This document shows, in pieces, positions 23,536 through 34,558 of a stretch of DNA of 64,000 bases (position 1 is its first letter; every line of letters starts with the position of its first letter). The notes under the pieces are model-generated. The model had not been told where the DNA came from. It worked only from the letters and a program-made list of their open reading frames with translations, and made no database searches. The translations under genes and the position numbers were made by a program. The DNA is from Symsagittifera roscoffensis. Taxonomy: Eukaryota; Xenacoelomorpha; Acoela; Convolutidae. The stretch lies in assembly GCF_963678635.1 (NCBI RefSeq), contig NC_087069.1:46642276-46706275 (forward strand), written 5' to 3'.

Positions 23536-24003
23536 ACAGGACTGCCCGTATCAGGGCGAAGCCCTGAATGTCCCGACTGCCTTACAATTTCTATGAAGCA
23601 TTGTTCACTTTATAACAATTGATGAATTAAAAATCACACCATATATGAAGTGAAAGACTTCGCTTTAGTAACCTAGCATTTATGGCAAATAGCCTAAATC
23701 AATCAATTTGGAATGAATTTTTAGACGGATTAAATCTCTGCATACACGTTAATAGCGTCAAATATATCGCGCGTTAATTAGAAATTTGTCAAAATTGCCC
23801 CATAACTCTACAAAACCCCCATAACTCTACAAAAAATCATCACAGGTGAAATACCTTTTTAATGTTGAGCTCAGGGAAACAACACCTTTCGGTTGATATA
23901 AAATAATCTGTCAAAAACAGCTAGTTAGAGAGTCGAATTTTGCCTGAAGAAACAAACCAGCCCGAGCACAAATATTCTGTCACTTCGTTCGAAAATTGGA
24001 ACA
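23536..24003 (-). mobile_element. Hairpin-ended short repeat, copy D
   Basis: Minus-strand copy: on the plus strand it begins ACAGGACTGCCCGTA, then the hairpin CAGGGCGAAGCCCTG, and ends near 'cacttcgttcgaaaattggaac'. With copy C it makes an inverted pair of about 470-bp arms around a 43-base centre. Confidence 0.85.
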
Positions 24004-25714
24004 GAAAATCTTTTTAACGAGTTAAAATTAGTTATGTTGTAAACATGCAGTTGAAATTGTTTTTACTTAGAATGATAATCAATCTGTTAGGACTAAATGT
24101 AATTTAGCTATAGTCGGAAATTTTTTATCTTGACTGATAAAATTTGCTAAAAACTCAACAGCTAAAAACTCAATTTTGTTGAGCAAAATTCGATGTTTGG
24201 GAATCATTTATTGAAAAAATTGGGTCAATTTGGTGGTGCTGTGAACTCTTGAATTATAATTGTAGAAAAAAATTGCCTATAGAATAGTTACAAAAAGCAC
24301 CATTTGTCTTCTCGTCTTCCCTGATCTACTATTTGTGACTTTAACTTAAGAGTCAGATTTGAGTCTGACATTAAGAGTCAGGTTTGCAAAGAACTGATTT
24401 ACAAAAATGCAAATCAGTTGTATATTATAGAAGTTTCTAAGAACAATTTAAATAAACTGGAAAATTTGGATCCACTTGGAACATTTGTTACCTAATTATT
24501 GCTTTTGAATATCGCATACAACAAACGGATTTTTTAAATAAAAACTTGAACCTTATGTGCACTTATGGAATAAACGACATAACAGACTGGTTACCCACCT
24601 AATAGCTGGCGTATCTCAATAGTTTAGTTTCTCCGCTGTTTGCTGTCCAGGTTGCCATGGCATATCGCAAAAATACCAAAATCGCCTAAATTTTGACGAT
24701 GTGAGGCCGTTATGAAAGATGAGACTGGTATAAAAGACAGGTCAAAAAAGTCTGAGATTTTTTCTCAAAAATTTAGGAGTTCAAACCTCATCGATATTAA
24801 CACACTCGACGGTTTTATCTGGTGTAACTATTTTTTGTATGAGAGTCATTGAATGGGAGCAAACGTATATATATATTTAAATAAACGAAATATCAGCCGA
24901 TTTAATTTATGTTATTTAACTCTTGGTTACTTCGGAAATAAAAAGCTCATAAAAAATTGATACTCTTTTTGGGTAAATTTTTCTCAATTCTGTACATATT
25001 TCACGACACTTGAACATTGCCTAAGATTTTTTTTGATCTTTAAGAAAAGTTCAATTGGTCAGCAGTAATTGTTTAAAATTGCTTACTAAAATCGGCTCGC
25101 TTACGCTTAGCAGTTGATTTTAAATAAATGCGTACGTGCATAAATAATGTCACTTAACTATTTTTTTAAGAGGTTTGTGGTCATGAAGCAAAACTGAAAA
25201 AATTGTTGCCAAGTACAACGATTTCTTTTTGGGCTCAGTACTTATTTGCACAACGGAGCCCGCACGGTAAAAATGTTTTGAAACGAATTTGAAAAAAAAA
25301 ACAGCAAAGCATGTACAGAAAGTAAGAACCAAGTTCAAATCAATTTATAATGATCTATCATTAAAAAAGAGAATATCGAATCAAGTAATTTGTTCGTTAC
25401 AGCTTTTTATGATGCATATATGTAAATTTAATTTCACTTCAATCCAGCTAAAATGGTTAGCATCAACTTTTAGAGGCCTGGAAATTCAGCCTAATTTTTC
25501 AGTCTAGATCAATTATAAAGAATTTGAAAAATTTTAACTATAAAATCATATCGATTCAAAAACATTTTTTTATCAAGAGATTCAGTGAAGCATCTTTAGG
25601 AATTAATCAGTATTTTTCAATCCTTCAAATTTTTGTAGTTTGTTTGTTGTGCACAAAGTCTTCTAAATAATTGTTATTTTTTTGTAGGAAACAAAAAATT
25701 ATAAATAATATGAA
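24004..25714. other. No recognisable gene
   Basis: AT-rich with random-looking short frames on both strands. A short perfect tandem 'tatatata' lies at about 24870. Nothing assignable. Confidence 0.4.
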
Positions 25715-25865
25715 ACAAGGCCGCGCATATCAATCGGAGCCCTGACTGTTCCTTCCGACTGCTTCATAACGCTTCGATAAAAATGTTCAATACAAGAACA
25801 AAAAAAAAATAAAAGTCGAAAAAACAGCACCAGAGCACAAATTTTATATCATTTTTTTTCAAAAT
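25715..25865 (-). mobile_element. Hairpin-ended repeat, truncated and worn copy
   Basis: The plus strand reads 'aacaaggccgcgcatatc', 'cggagccctgactgttcc' and 'ccgactgcttcataacgc', the 3' end of the family in inverse orientation. 'gcaccagagcacaaatttt' at about 25825 recalls the 5' part. The centre is deleted. Confidence 0.6.
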
Positions 25866-27094
25866 TTGGAAAAAAAAGTATTGTCTGTTAACAATTCATG
25901 TTTTGCACAAACTTTTGGCGCATAATGAATATCGAAACGTTAATTATATTCTGAAATTAAATGTAAAGGCAAGCTATGATCAAATTTTGGAACTTGTATC
26001 TGGTTGAAAAGCCTACGACATTACTACGAGCTTTGGCAAACTATGAGACACTGCTATAACTAAAGTATATCAGTTAAAAATTTTGTTAATTACTTTATTA
26101 TTGAAAGTTGTCGTCTTGGTACTGATCAAATCTGATAGGATTTCAAGATTTCCTGAGGGTCAATTTTTTGCGGTCATCTATCAATAATCAGAGCTCTAAC
26201 TTTTTTTTGGAACATGCCGGTCCATTTTTTTGTAATATGTCCTGAAACACAAAGACTGAAAATTTTATCAGATGAGAAAGCCAATAAGTTAAGCTGCATC
26301 GAAATTGCAGATTAGACTACGTATTTATCACGTAAATTAAACCGTTGAATTTCACACAGTATTATAACAAAAAAAAGTAATATTTTGAATATGGCTATAA
26401 GGCCTCTACTTTCACTAGTTGAAAGTTGTGGTCTGATTTTGGTTATCATGAAAAATCCAGATATAATAACTTTGAAATCAAAAAATACTTTCTTTACGTT
26501 TTTTTCTTCTGTGCAATAAGACTAAATCTGGAACGGGTAATAAGCGAATTTTCGAAACTTTTACTTAAACATTTTTTCGAAAGTGTTTGTTTGTTCATAA
26601 ATCTGGATCGACGAGTAAAAGGAAAAACAAAAAACTGTTTACTCGTAACATAACAAACGTTTGTATAAATGCAAAGCAAAGGTCTTTTATTCAGGAAAAG
26701 ACGGCAACAAAATCATCCAAAAATTTCAATAAACAATTTTGAAAAACTTAGAATTTCGTACGGAAAAAATGCTGGTCATACATTTATTATTCACTTTTTC
26801 ATAGGTTAATTGGTGGAATTGAATGAGGATTTTTTTTTCGCGTGGAAGTCAACCCGAGAAAACACAGACAGAAGGAACAAAAGCCATTAACGTTGTCAAA
26901 AAACTATTAACCTAGGTGGAGTTGGGTAGGTGGGGGTACGGTAAGTGAGAGGGGCTTAGGTGAGATGAGTTGGTGACAATAGGTGCAAAAATATGGTTTT
27001 GCTAAATTTAACTAAATGTGAATTGGCTTAGAATTGTGTAGGCTGCGTGTAATGCAAAAAAATCCTAAATTTTGGTGAAAATTTGGGAAAAAAT

Positions 27095-27275
27095 ATAGAC
27101 ATTTTAATCCATTATAATCCATTATAATGATTTTTAAACGGAAAATAATTGATTTTAATTTCGTAAAATAATGGGTTTTAAGGGATTATATTTGATTATG
27201 TGGTCCCAAAGTGTAATTATAATCGATTTTATTGCCATCATTGAAAATCGATTATAGTAGATTATTATCCATTGA
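27095..27275. repeat. TAATC/GATTA palindromic AT repeat
   Basis: Multiple degenerate units such as ATCCATTATAATGATTTT, AATCGATTTTATTG and AATCGATTATAGTAGATTA. Similar units occur at 57440-57520 and 63590-63780. They may be subterminal repeats of a small TIR element; ends not found. Confidence 0.5.
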
Positions 27276-27831
27276 ACCTCACTGCATTATAATGCTTCAT
27301 TTGAAGGAAAATTCGACACTGCATGCATAGGTTCTCTAGAACTTCTAAACTTAGAAATAAAACTGATTGAAACAAATCAAGTCTTAGGAAAATTTGATAA
27401 ATTTTAACCACACAAAAACACTTTTTTTGGCCGGCAAAATTTAAAATTATCCTATCAGAATGAATCAGCACTCGAAAAAATGCAAGACCCTTTTAATTTT
27501 CTCAATATATATCTAACAAATTCTCCGGAGAAAGTACAAAAGTATACAGTTGTCATAAACTGCACAGACCTGTTTTTATCTTAAAAGACGCAATATTTTT
27601 TTTTAGCTTGAAGTTTATTCTCTTGAAAATGGACGGCTAAAGACTTGAAACGGCAACTAAAAGCGTTTCAGTTTTTATTTGAAACTATTTTTTCGCAAGC
27701 TTTGTTACAAAATAGCTCATTTCAAACTAATAAATAAACATCAAATCTTTCAAAATGAAGCCAAGTTTTTCTTGAGAGTGAGTTATATTAGGAACATTTG
27801 AGTCAGTTCTGTTTTAAGAGAGTCTCAGTTT

Positions 27832-27837
27832 TTTATT
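27832..27837 (-). promoter_or_regulatory. Polyadenylation signal AATAAA for the lectin-like gene
   Basis: Plus-strand TTTATT is AATAAA on the minus strand. It lies 40 bases beyond the stop codon of the terminal exon, a normal distance for a short 3' UTR. Confidence 0.5.
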
Positions 27838-27876
27838 TTATCTTTTAATAAATAAGTTTTTGCTGAGACCTTCTGT

Positions 27877-28234
27877 CTATAGCGCAAGATCACATATCAA
27901 AACTCTGTTCTGTTCTTCACGATTCGAGCAACTAACTTCATCAATTGATTCGGCATAGTATAATCCAATGCCAATCAAACAATTTTTTTCGGAGTGTTCT
28001 TTGTATGGATCAAATGGTCCTATCGCTTTCTGCAACTCTTTCGGCATTTTAGCTCCACCGTAAACAGACCCCCAGATTTCGCCAAAACCTCCAACGATAA
28101 TATCAGTTCCCCTGACGACCATCTTCAGTTTTTCATATCCCAACCAGTACCTTTTTCGTCCAAGTTTAGGAGCAAAAAAAGTTTCAACTGAACGTATTTC
28201 GTTATGAGTCATCGGGCTGAACAGTTCAGCATTC
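27877..28234 (-). CDS. Lectin-like gene, terminal exon: C-terminal half of C-type lectin-like domain
   Basis: Minus-strand exon of 358 bases, entered in phase 2 and ending in TAG. Upstream is a strong acceptor ('ctttgttttta' then AG). The split codon AA|G joins the previous exon to give ACADKNAELFSPMTHNEIRSVE, the classic helix-2 region of a C-type lectin-like fold. It then has YWLGYEK (family WIGL position), a long central loop with GEIWGSV, and ends NCLIGIG, DEVSCSN and RVLICDLA, supplying the last three of the conserved cysteines. The calcium-site motifs (EPN/QPD and WND) are absent; SID stands where WND is expected. So it may bind a protein or a non-calcium ligand. Probably extracellular. 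Confidence 0.85.
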
Positions 28235-29194
28235 CTAAAAACAAAGAAAACTGTGCAGTTTTTGTCGAAACCGAAAACCAAAAATTTTGATCATGTTTTT
28301 TCTTTTCATCTGTTTAGTTGAACTCATTTTTTTTGTTTTAATTTGATTTTCATAAAAAAACTGAAGTTTTTAAAAAAATTCAGCAGCACTTTTGATGGTT
28401 CTTTAAGTCTTCATTACGAAGAATTTTTTAAAGGAAAATTGTGTCTTCATTACGAAATTGGTCCTTTAGGGAAATCACTTTTGATTTGTTTTGTCAGGTT
28501 GAATTACATACATCATCACGGTATGTTTATGTAAAATTTTGCCTTAAAAGTTGTCAGGGTTAAAGTTGCGACTTCCTCTTGGCAGTTTTAACAATTTGCA
28601 ATGATTGATCAAATTTTTGTTTGAAAAATATATAACAAAAATTAATTTGACTGATTACTTCGAAATTAAAGAAAACGTCAAAACATCAAAGATGTCCGGA
28701 ATCAATCACACTGGAATTTGTATTGAAATTAATTTTTTAAACAAGAAAAGAGAATACATGTGATCAATTTTGAACACACAGTTTTTCCTTCAAATCTTAT
28801 TTTAATATATTAGAAATAACTGGTCAAAATTATTTTCAAAATACGCTTCAAAAATGTTATTTGTCTGATCAAGGAAAGAGCAAGGAAACGCCAAAATCCT
28901 AACCCATTTTATTGAAATGGATATTTTTTAAGCGAGAAGTTTTTAGAATCAGCTTTCAATATTCTGGTCACAATGAACTCCGTAGTTATTTTTATTTACG
29001 ATAATTGATCTAGTTAATCAATTTTGCCTGATTATTGACATGATTAATGAAGGGAAACTTTTAGGCAATCAGAATCGTTAGAAATGCCGAATGGTTAAAT
29101 GACTTTTGCACAAAACCGAAGTTATTATTAACAGAAAATAAGTTTTACCAGCACAACAGACCGTGCAGATATACAATAAAAATTTAATTCTTAT
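28235..29194 (-). other. Lectin-like gene intron, proximal part
   Basis: Part of the 9.7-kb intron that splits the lectin domain (28235-37967). No element recognised in this stretch. Confidence 0.5.
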
Positions 29195-29727
29195 TGTTTG
29201 GACTTTCGTAACTAAAGTAACGGAATATTTGTGCTCGGGGTGGTTTTTTTTTCTTCAGACAAATTTAGAAATTTTAACTCTCCATTTTTCACAGAATTTT
29301 TTTAAATCACTCTGAAGTTGTCCTGAGCTTAAATTTGAAAAGTTATGTCACCTGTGATAACTTTTCATAGAGTAATGGGGGTTTAAACATTGCCGTTTTG
29401 GCCAATTTGGGATAATTAACGCGCGATATATTTCGCGCTATTAACGCGTAAGCGGAGATTTAATCCGTCCTAGAAATCGTTCCAAATTGGTTGAGAGAAG
29501 TTTTTTTTTGCCATAATTGATCTGTTACAAGCAGCGAAAATTATTTTCTTTTTTAAAAATGCGTGTGGGGATGATTTTCACAAAAAACTTCAAAGTTAAA
29601 AGAAAAAAAATTTTTCATTTCAATTTGTTACGTTTAATTTTTTTAATGTTATTTCTGCTCCATAGACCTTAAAAGGCAGTCGGAACATTCAGGGCTTCGG
29701 CCGGATATGCCGGATACGAGCAGTCTT
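29195..29727 (+). mobile_element. Hairpin-ended short repeat, copy E
   Basis: Starts TGTTTGGACTTTCGTAAC, has the GCGCGATATATTTCGCGC palindrome, and ends with AGTCGGAAC and AGCAGTCTT. Its terminal hairpin carries an extra 'cggccggatatgc', so the stem is altered. It lies inside the lectin gene intron, opposite in sense to the gene. Confidence 0.85.
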
Positions 29728-30868
29728 CTTTTAATTTCTTAAACATTGATTTTTGGATTGTTCCAAGACTAACTTTCCAGTTCAAAGTTATGTGGTTTTT
29801 ATATATCTGCTTACCTTCTAAGCCGTAAAAATTAGTTTCAACGGCCTGGAATTATTGGCTTTCTAATAAATTTTTGTGTTTCTCTTAAAATTTTGAGTAC
29901 TCAGATCTGATTCGCTAAAACTAATTGAGAATAAATTTCCAAATGTTGGTCTTTTCATCATAATGGACCCCACTATTAACGACAAGAATGACCCAAAACG
30001 TCAAAAAATGTTCATTCGATCAATTGGAAAACTTATGGAAAACTTATTTCTGTTGAAAACAAGTTTGATTTGAAAACTAACTTAATGGGTATTGCCGAAG
30101 GTTCTGAGCTGTAAATTCCTCAGAGAGCATTGAAAGGAGAAACACTAATTATTTTCACTAATTATTTATTAATAATACAAAAGCATCCTTTGAAGCAAAT
30201 TCAAAAACAAAAAAATTTGACCCTGGATATAGAAGAGTTACAGATAGCGGCCGCGACCCACCCCTCTTCCTAATTCCACCGTCAAACTTTCTTATCTATG
30301 AGTTTGCTTGAAAAAAGGTTTTCGTATTCTTACTAAATACTAAGTGAAAACAAATATAAACAATGCATAGACGGCAACTTTTCACAGAGCTTCGACCTCT
30401 TCAGCGGCCAAAGTGTTACAATTGTTTTTTTTTCTACAACATCAACTTTCTGGCAAAAGGCCCAGAAATTTTTTCCAAACCTTTTTCCAAATCTGGAATT
30501 CTATACACGTTGCCTGTTTTTTTTAAATAAAATTGTCGGTGATTATGTTTTTGTTGAAATGACATATGGGATCGGCCGTTTTATCTCTTTTTTAGGTGAC
30601 TTTAGAGTGCTTTACCAAGCTTGTAATAATTCCAAAAATCATTAGTAATTAACGCAAAATAAAATTGGTTTTTTGCATTTTTGTGAGGCATTGTTTTTGT
30701 ATGCATTTTAATTACCTAAATTAATGGTTTATTTCATTTTTCTTTAGTAATACGGTTCATTTTAACGACCCTACTCTATGCTCAAATGAAAAACCCAAAT
30801 TTTCTTCCTCTACGGGGGGGCCGAATTGTACATTTGATGCGCCACATGTGTAATAAATTCATCGTAGT
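29728..30868. other. Intron sequence, no element recognised
   Basis: AT-rich, includes a short C-rich patch at about 30247-30270. It ends at the target site of the Ty3/Gypsy element. Confidence 0.45.
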
Positions 30869-30873
30869 CACCC

Positions 30874-31213
30874 TGTCATGAGGTGACCTTCGGTACCTCG
30901 CATTTAACGTGTTCTTTTGCAGTATTTTTGCAGTATGTTAGGTTATGCAGGGTATAGTTAGGGTATTTTTGCAGTATGCAGTATGTTGAACTTTTAGTGT
31001 ACTCTTTGTGTCACTCTTTAGTGTAACTGCATCGAAGTTAGATATTGCAATTTTTTTTTCACTTAGCTATGTCCAAAAATCATTTCTTCATCTATGTTAA
31101 ATTAATACCGTGTATCTGATTTATTTATCCTGAAACCAATTATCTATTTAGTTAAATAATTTACATTTCACTTTACAACCAAGTTTTGAGTCCGAATTCC
31201 TCAGCAAATGTCA
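30874..31213 (+). repeat. 5' LTR of Ty3/Gypsy element
   Basis: Begins TGTCATGAGGTGACC and ends GTCA. It shares with the 3' LTR 'ccttcggtacctcg', 'atttaacgtgttcttttgcag', 'catctatgttaaatt' and 'taccgtgtatctgatttattta'. It contains a repeated 'ttttgcagtat' block (about 30918-30975), expanded relative to the other LTR. Confidence 0.92.
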
Positions 31214-31231
31214 TGGCGCAGAAAGCAGTTC
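31214..31231 (+). other. Putative tRNA primer-binding site
   Basis: TGGCGCAGAAAGCAGTTC starts immediately after the LTR. TGG at this point is expected to pair with a tRNA CCA end. The particular tRNA is not identified. Confidence 0.6.
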
Positions 31232-31237
31232 CTGTGA

Positions 31238-32300
31238 ATGAGGACGACTGACCTGTTAGGAATCCCTACTTTCTGGGCGAAACCGTCGGTTAACCCACCG
31301 TTTTTGTGGGAGTCGTGGGTTGGTCAGTTTTTCTTAGCAGTTGGCCTTAAAGATAACATTAACGATCCACCGGAGATGATTGATGAACCTCCTCCGAAAC
31401 CAGAAACCATTGGCACTGGAGAAGATGCAGCGGATGCAAACGCTAGAGTCCTCCAAGATCTAGAGCCGTCCGAAGAGTTAACGAGTTGAATATAGAGCGT
31501 AGGAGGAAAGGACCAAGAGCCAGTCAAAACTGGTTCTTTCACGAGGCGGAAGCTTCGCTAAAGTCACGTTTGTTTTTCTCGCTGAGTAACGAAGGCAAGA
31601 GGCGATTTGCGGACTCGTTTCTACACACGGATATCGGTGTTACGTCTTTCAGGGATTTTCACACTAGTTGTGAAACGTTGTATAAAGTAGAACGTGATTA
31701 TACAGTTGAACGGATCAAGTTATGTAATACGGTGTTTATGTTGGATAACGACACTTTTTCATTTTTTATGCTCGGTTAAAGGCAAAAGTCGCCTTATGTA
31801 ATTGGCCGAAAGCCCAAGAGAGGGGAATCCTTAGAGACGTTTTCATAGGGAGGATTCGAGACGTGGACGTTCAACAACAGCTCATTAAAGCCAAGACGGA
31901 CTTGGATAATACTTTTAACTCGCGTTGAAATGTGGGAAAGGAGCTAGCACATCCGCTCAATTTCAGAAAATACTTCCTCACATTCAATATTCGAATACCA
32001 ATAAAGTTAAGCAAGAACCAGCTTTTCTATTCAGCCGGCCGTCCAGAAGAAAGCGCGATGTCCCTCAGAAACAAAGGAAACGTCAAAACAACCAAGGCAA
32101 CCAAGTTAATAAATCTTGTTACTTATGTAGCAATCCTTTCATTCCAGTTCACAGGAAGTCCTGCCCAGCTCCTGAGTTGACGTGTAATCTTGTTAAGAAA
32201 CGTGGAAATTTCGCAAAGTGTTGTAACTCGTCAAAACGGAGGGTGAATTTGCTTCAAGCAGAGGAGGAAGTGCCTAGCCACGCAGTGGACTGTAGCTTCA
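31238..32300 (+). pseudogene. Ty3/Gypsy gag, degenerate
   Basis: Frames 31238-31489, 31486-31779 and 31925-32458 follow one another with shifts. The middle one has SFRDFHTSCETLYKVERD-type capsid sequence, and a later one has CYLCSNPFIPVHRKSC and TCNLVKKRGNFAKCC. The last two are degraded CCHC knuckles of the form seen in Gypsy Gag, with the second cysteine of the second knuckle lost. Gag packages the RNA. Stops at 31487 and 31777 and shifts prevent full-length product. Confidence 0.8.
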
Positions 32301-32330
32301 TCGATGTTGAAAATGTTAGTGAACTAGGGT

Positions 32331-32735
32331 ATGGAGTTTTCCAGTTACAAGATACAATACAGATCAACAGCATCGAATTGCTCAAGTCAGCTGGGGGAAA
32401 ACCTAGGAGTCTTAGCATTCAACTCCGGTCAGAACCTAGTTTGTTTATTCTACAATAAATACCCGAAGCTCGGTCTCATTCCTCAACAAACGTACCTTCA
32501 ATCTTTTACTACCACGAAATCTGTCTGTTCACTTTCGGGATATTGTGAGGGATCTAATAGAAACCACTTATGTGGATTATATTAAGCGCCCCATTCGCTT
32601 ATTAGGCTCAATCACAATTCCTGTCTCGCCCAATGGTTGGAAGGTTGAAGATGTCACTTTCCTTATCTCTGAAAATCGAACACGCAATCCTCTTCATGGT
32701 CTAGATCTTCATGAGAAATTGGGCCTGGCGTGACG
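32331..32735 (+). pseudogene. Ty3/Gypsy protease region, degenerate
   Basis: Across shifting frames the block before RT ends ISENRTRNPLHGLDLHEKLGL, the family's usual 'llGlDll.klgl' at the end of the aspartic protease. The active-site DTG is not readable. This may reflect decay or a shift. Confidence 0.6.
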
Positions 32736-32949
32736 ATGACCCAGGTGAGGGCTGAAACTATTCATCTTCTTACGTACACGACGGATAACCCAATATCGGA
32801 GTACTGGAACTCGTATTTTGCCAAACGTTACGCTCATGTCTTAAATCGTTTGGGTCGATCGGAGAACCTTAAAGTGTATACGCATTTCAAAGTACCTCTT
32901 CTTTCTCGGCAAGTAAAATGACGTTAAGTTCCGATACACATTCAGTACA

Positions 32950-33530
32950 GGGTAGGGGCGAAATCAAGATTTTGGTCAAAAAAGGATATATCGAAAAACT
33001 GGACATTTTACGACTGATCATTTTATAGCACCCATTGTGCTGACCACCAAGAAGGGTGGTTCAATTAAACTAACTCTTAATGCCAAGCCGATGAACGCAT
33101 AAATCTGGAGGAATAAGTACCAGATGCCTAATATGCATGAGCTTATTGATTCGGTGGCTCACATCATTACCAAAGATGTTCCTGGCAAGATTTGGTTCAT
33201 TTCCTTGGACTTAAAGTATGCCTTCAGCCAGTTGCCTTTATAGTCAGTTACTGGTAGTCATCGCAATTTCAGCATCTTGAGTGGCGAAGCTACGGGGGTG
33301 TACAGATCTAAAACTGGGTTTTATGGCTCAACTGATATGCCAACTGAGTACCAGAAGGTAATGGATTGTACCTTAGATGGCGTTATTTGTTATTTGGACG
33401 ATATCCTGGTGGTCACGAAAGGCGATGTAAAGAATCATAATTCTCTTGTAGAGGTGGTGATGAACAGACTTAGCGCTGAGGGCTGGGCGCTAAAGTTCAG
33501 TAAGTGCGAGTTTTCGATGATCAGTTAACT
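32950..33530 (+). pseudogene. Ty3/Gypsy reverse transcriptase, degenerate
   Basis: Reads IWFISLDLKYAFSQLPL (first catalytic aspartate block), then after a stop SKTGFYGSTDMPTEYQKVMD and VICYLDDILVVTKGD at about 33380-33420, the intact YLDD catalytic motif. Then GWALKFSKCEFS. These are the Ty3/Gypsy RT blocks in order. In-frame stops at about 33103 and 33241 break it. Confidence 0.9.
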
Positions 33531-33539
33531 TGGTTGGAA

Positions 33540-34030
33540 TATGAAATCAATGAGGACGGTTACTCTCCTAAATTTTCGAAAACTGAGGAGATTCAATCAC
33601 TCAAGCTCTTTACACACCCACACTTTATGAATATCATTAATCTGATTCCCAGCCTCTTTCATTATGACTCTTCTAAGAAACCCAGAATTAATTGCGATGC
33701 TAGCCATAATGGATTAGGAGCTTGCCTTGAGCAAGAGGTCCAATTGATGTCTGGGCACCAATTGCTTTTGCCTGTCGGTTCTCTAATAACGCGGACGTAA
33801 AGTGCAGTACAATTGAATAAGAATTTTTGGCAATTTTCTGGGCCTGTGAGCAATTTCGAACATACTTTCTAAGCAATCGTTTCCAAATATTGCCCGATCA
33901 TAAAGCTATAATTTCTGCTTTAAATGAATACTACAATAACAAGTCATATCAGTGGCCGATAGGTTGTTACCTTTTGATTTTGATGTTGTTCATGTCCCTG
34001 GAGCTACCCTAGGCACTGTTGATTACATGT
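33540..34030 (+). pseudogene. Ty3/Gypsy RNase H, degenerate
   Basis: INCDASHNGLGACLEQ at about 33690-33730 corresponds to the 'DAS..GlGavL.Q' RNase H start. IFWACEQFRTYFLSNRFQI and PDHKAI follow at 33830-33905, and HVPGA at about 33990, in changing frames. Confidence 0.85.
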
Positions 34031-34558
34031 CTCGTTACCCTACTTATACCACCCCTCTACCTTCTCAATACGTTGAACTTTTTGTTGTCAAGTCTATTGA
34101 GGCTTTTATTAACGCTTTAAATGTTATTAATTCCTCCAGCCAATCAGAGAGAAGATCTTCATCCGCAAGAGGGCGTCGCGTTCGTAGCGAGGGAAGCCTT
34201 CCTTCCTCCAAGTCATCGTCATCCTCCGGTAATGGGCGTCGGTATAAATACTCAATGGCGTAACCAAATCAAAACGCGCTATACAAATTCAACAATCTAA
34301 TTCCTCATCGCAAAAGGGCATCGCGTTGTGCTCCGATCGAGCTGTCCAATCAAATACCACTATGCTAAATAAAAATCGCAGTCCTAAAACTCTCGTTCAA
34401 AATCATTGTCTCCGTCCTGAAGCTTTACGAATCAATCACTCTATGTTAAATCTACATCGAAATTTCTCAATTATGAACTTACCTCAACCACCGGATACTG
34501 AAATCAATGATCTCAATAATACTAATACTAATGTCTCTATTCACTCTAATACTATAGG
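34031..34558 (+). other. RNase H-integrase spacer, Ser/Arg-rich
   Basis: After the LADYLS-type end of RNase H (here VDYMSRYP) the frame runs into about 40 residues rich in Ser and Arg (34141-34260). It then reaches a stop and polar low-complexity sequence with many Asn and Thr codons before integrase begins. This is a longer spacer than usual in Ty3/Gypsy pol. Confidence 0.5.

Larger units (their letters stand above)
25866..27876. other. Region 3' of the lectin-like gene, no gene seen
   Basis: Lies downstream (minus-strand sense) of the lectin gene stop codon. 27090-27280 is dense in palindromic TAATCGATTATAAT-type units (see separate entry). 26860-26960 is a short G-rich patch. No coding frame is assignable. 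Confidence 0.4.

Noticed and set aside
27994-28191. 65-codon plus-strand frame
   Set aside because: Antisense shadow of the lectin-like terminal exon.
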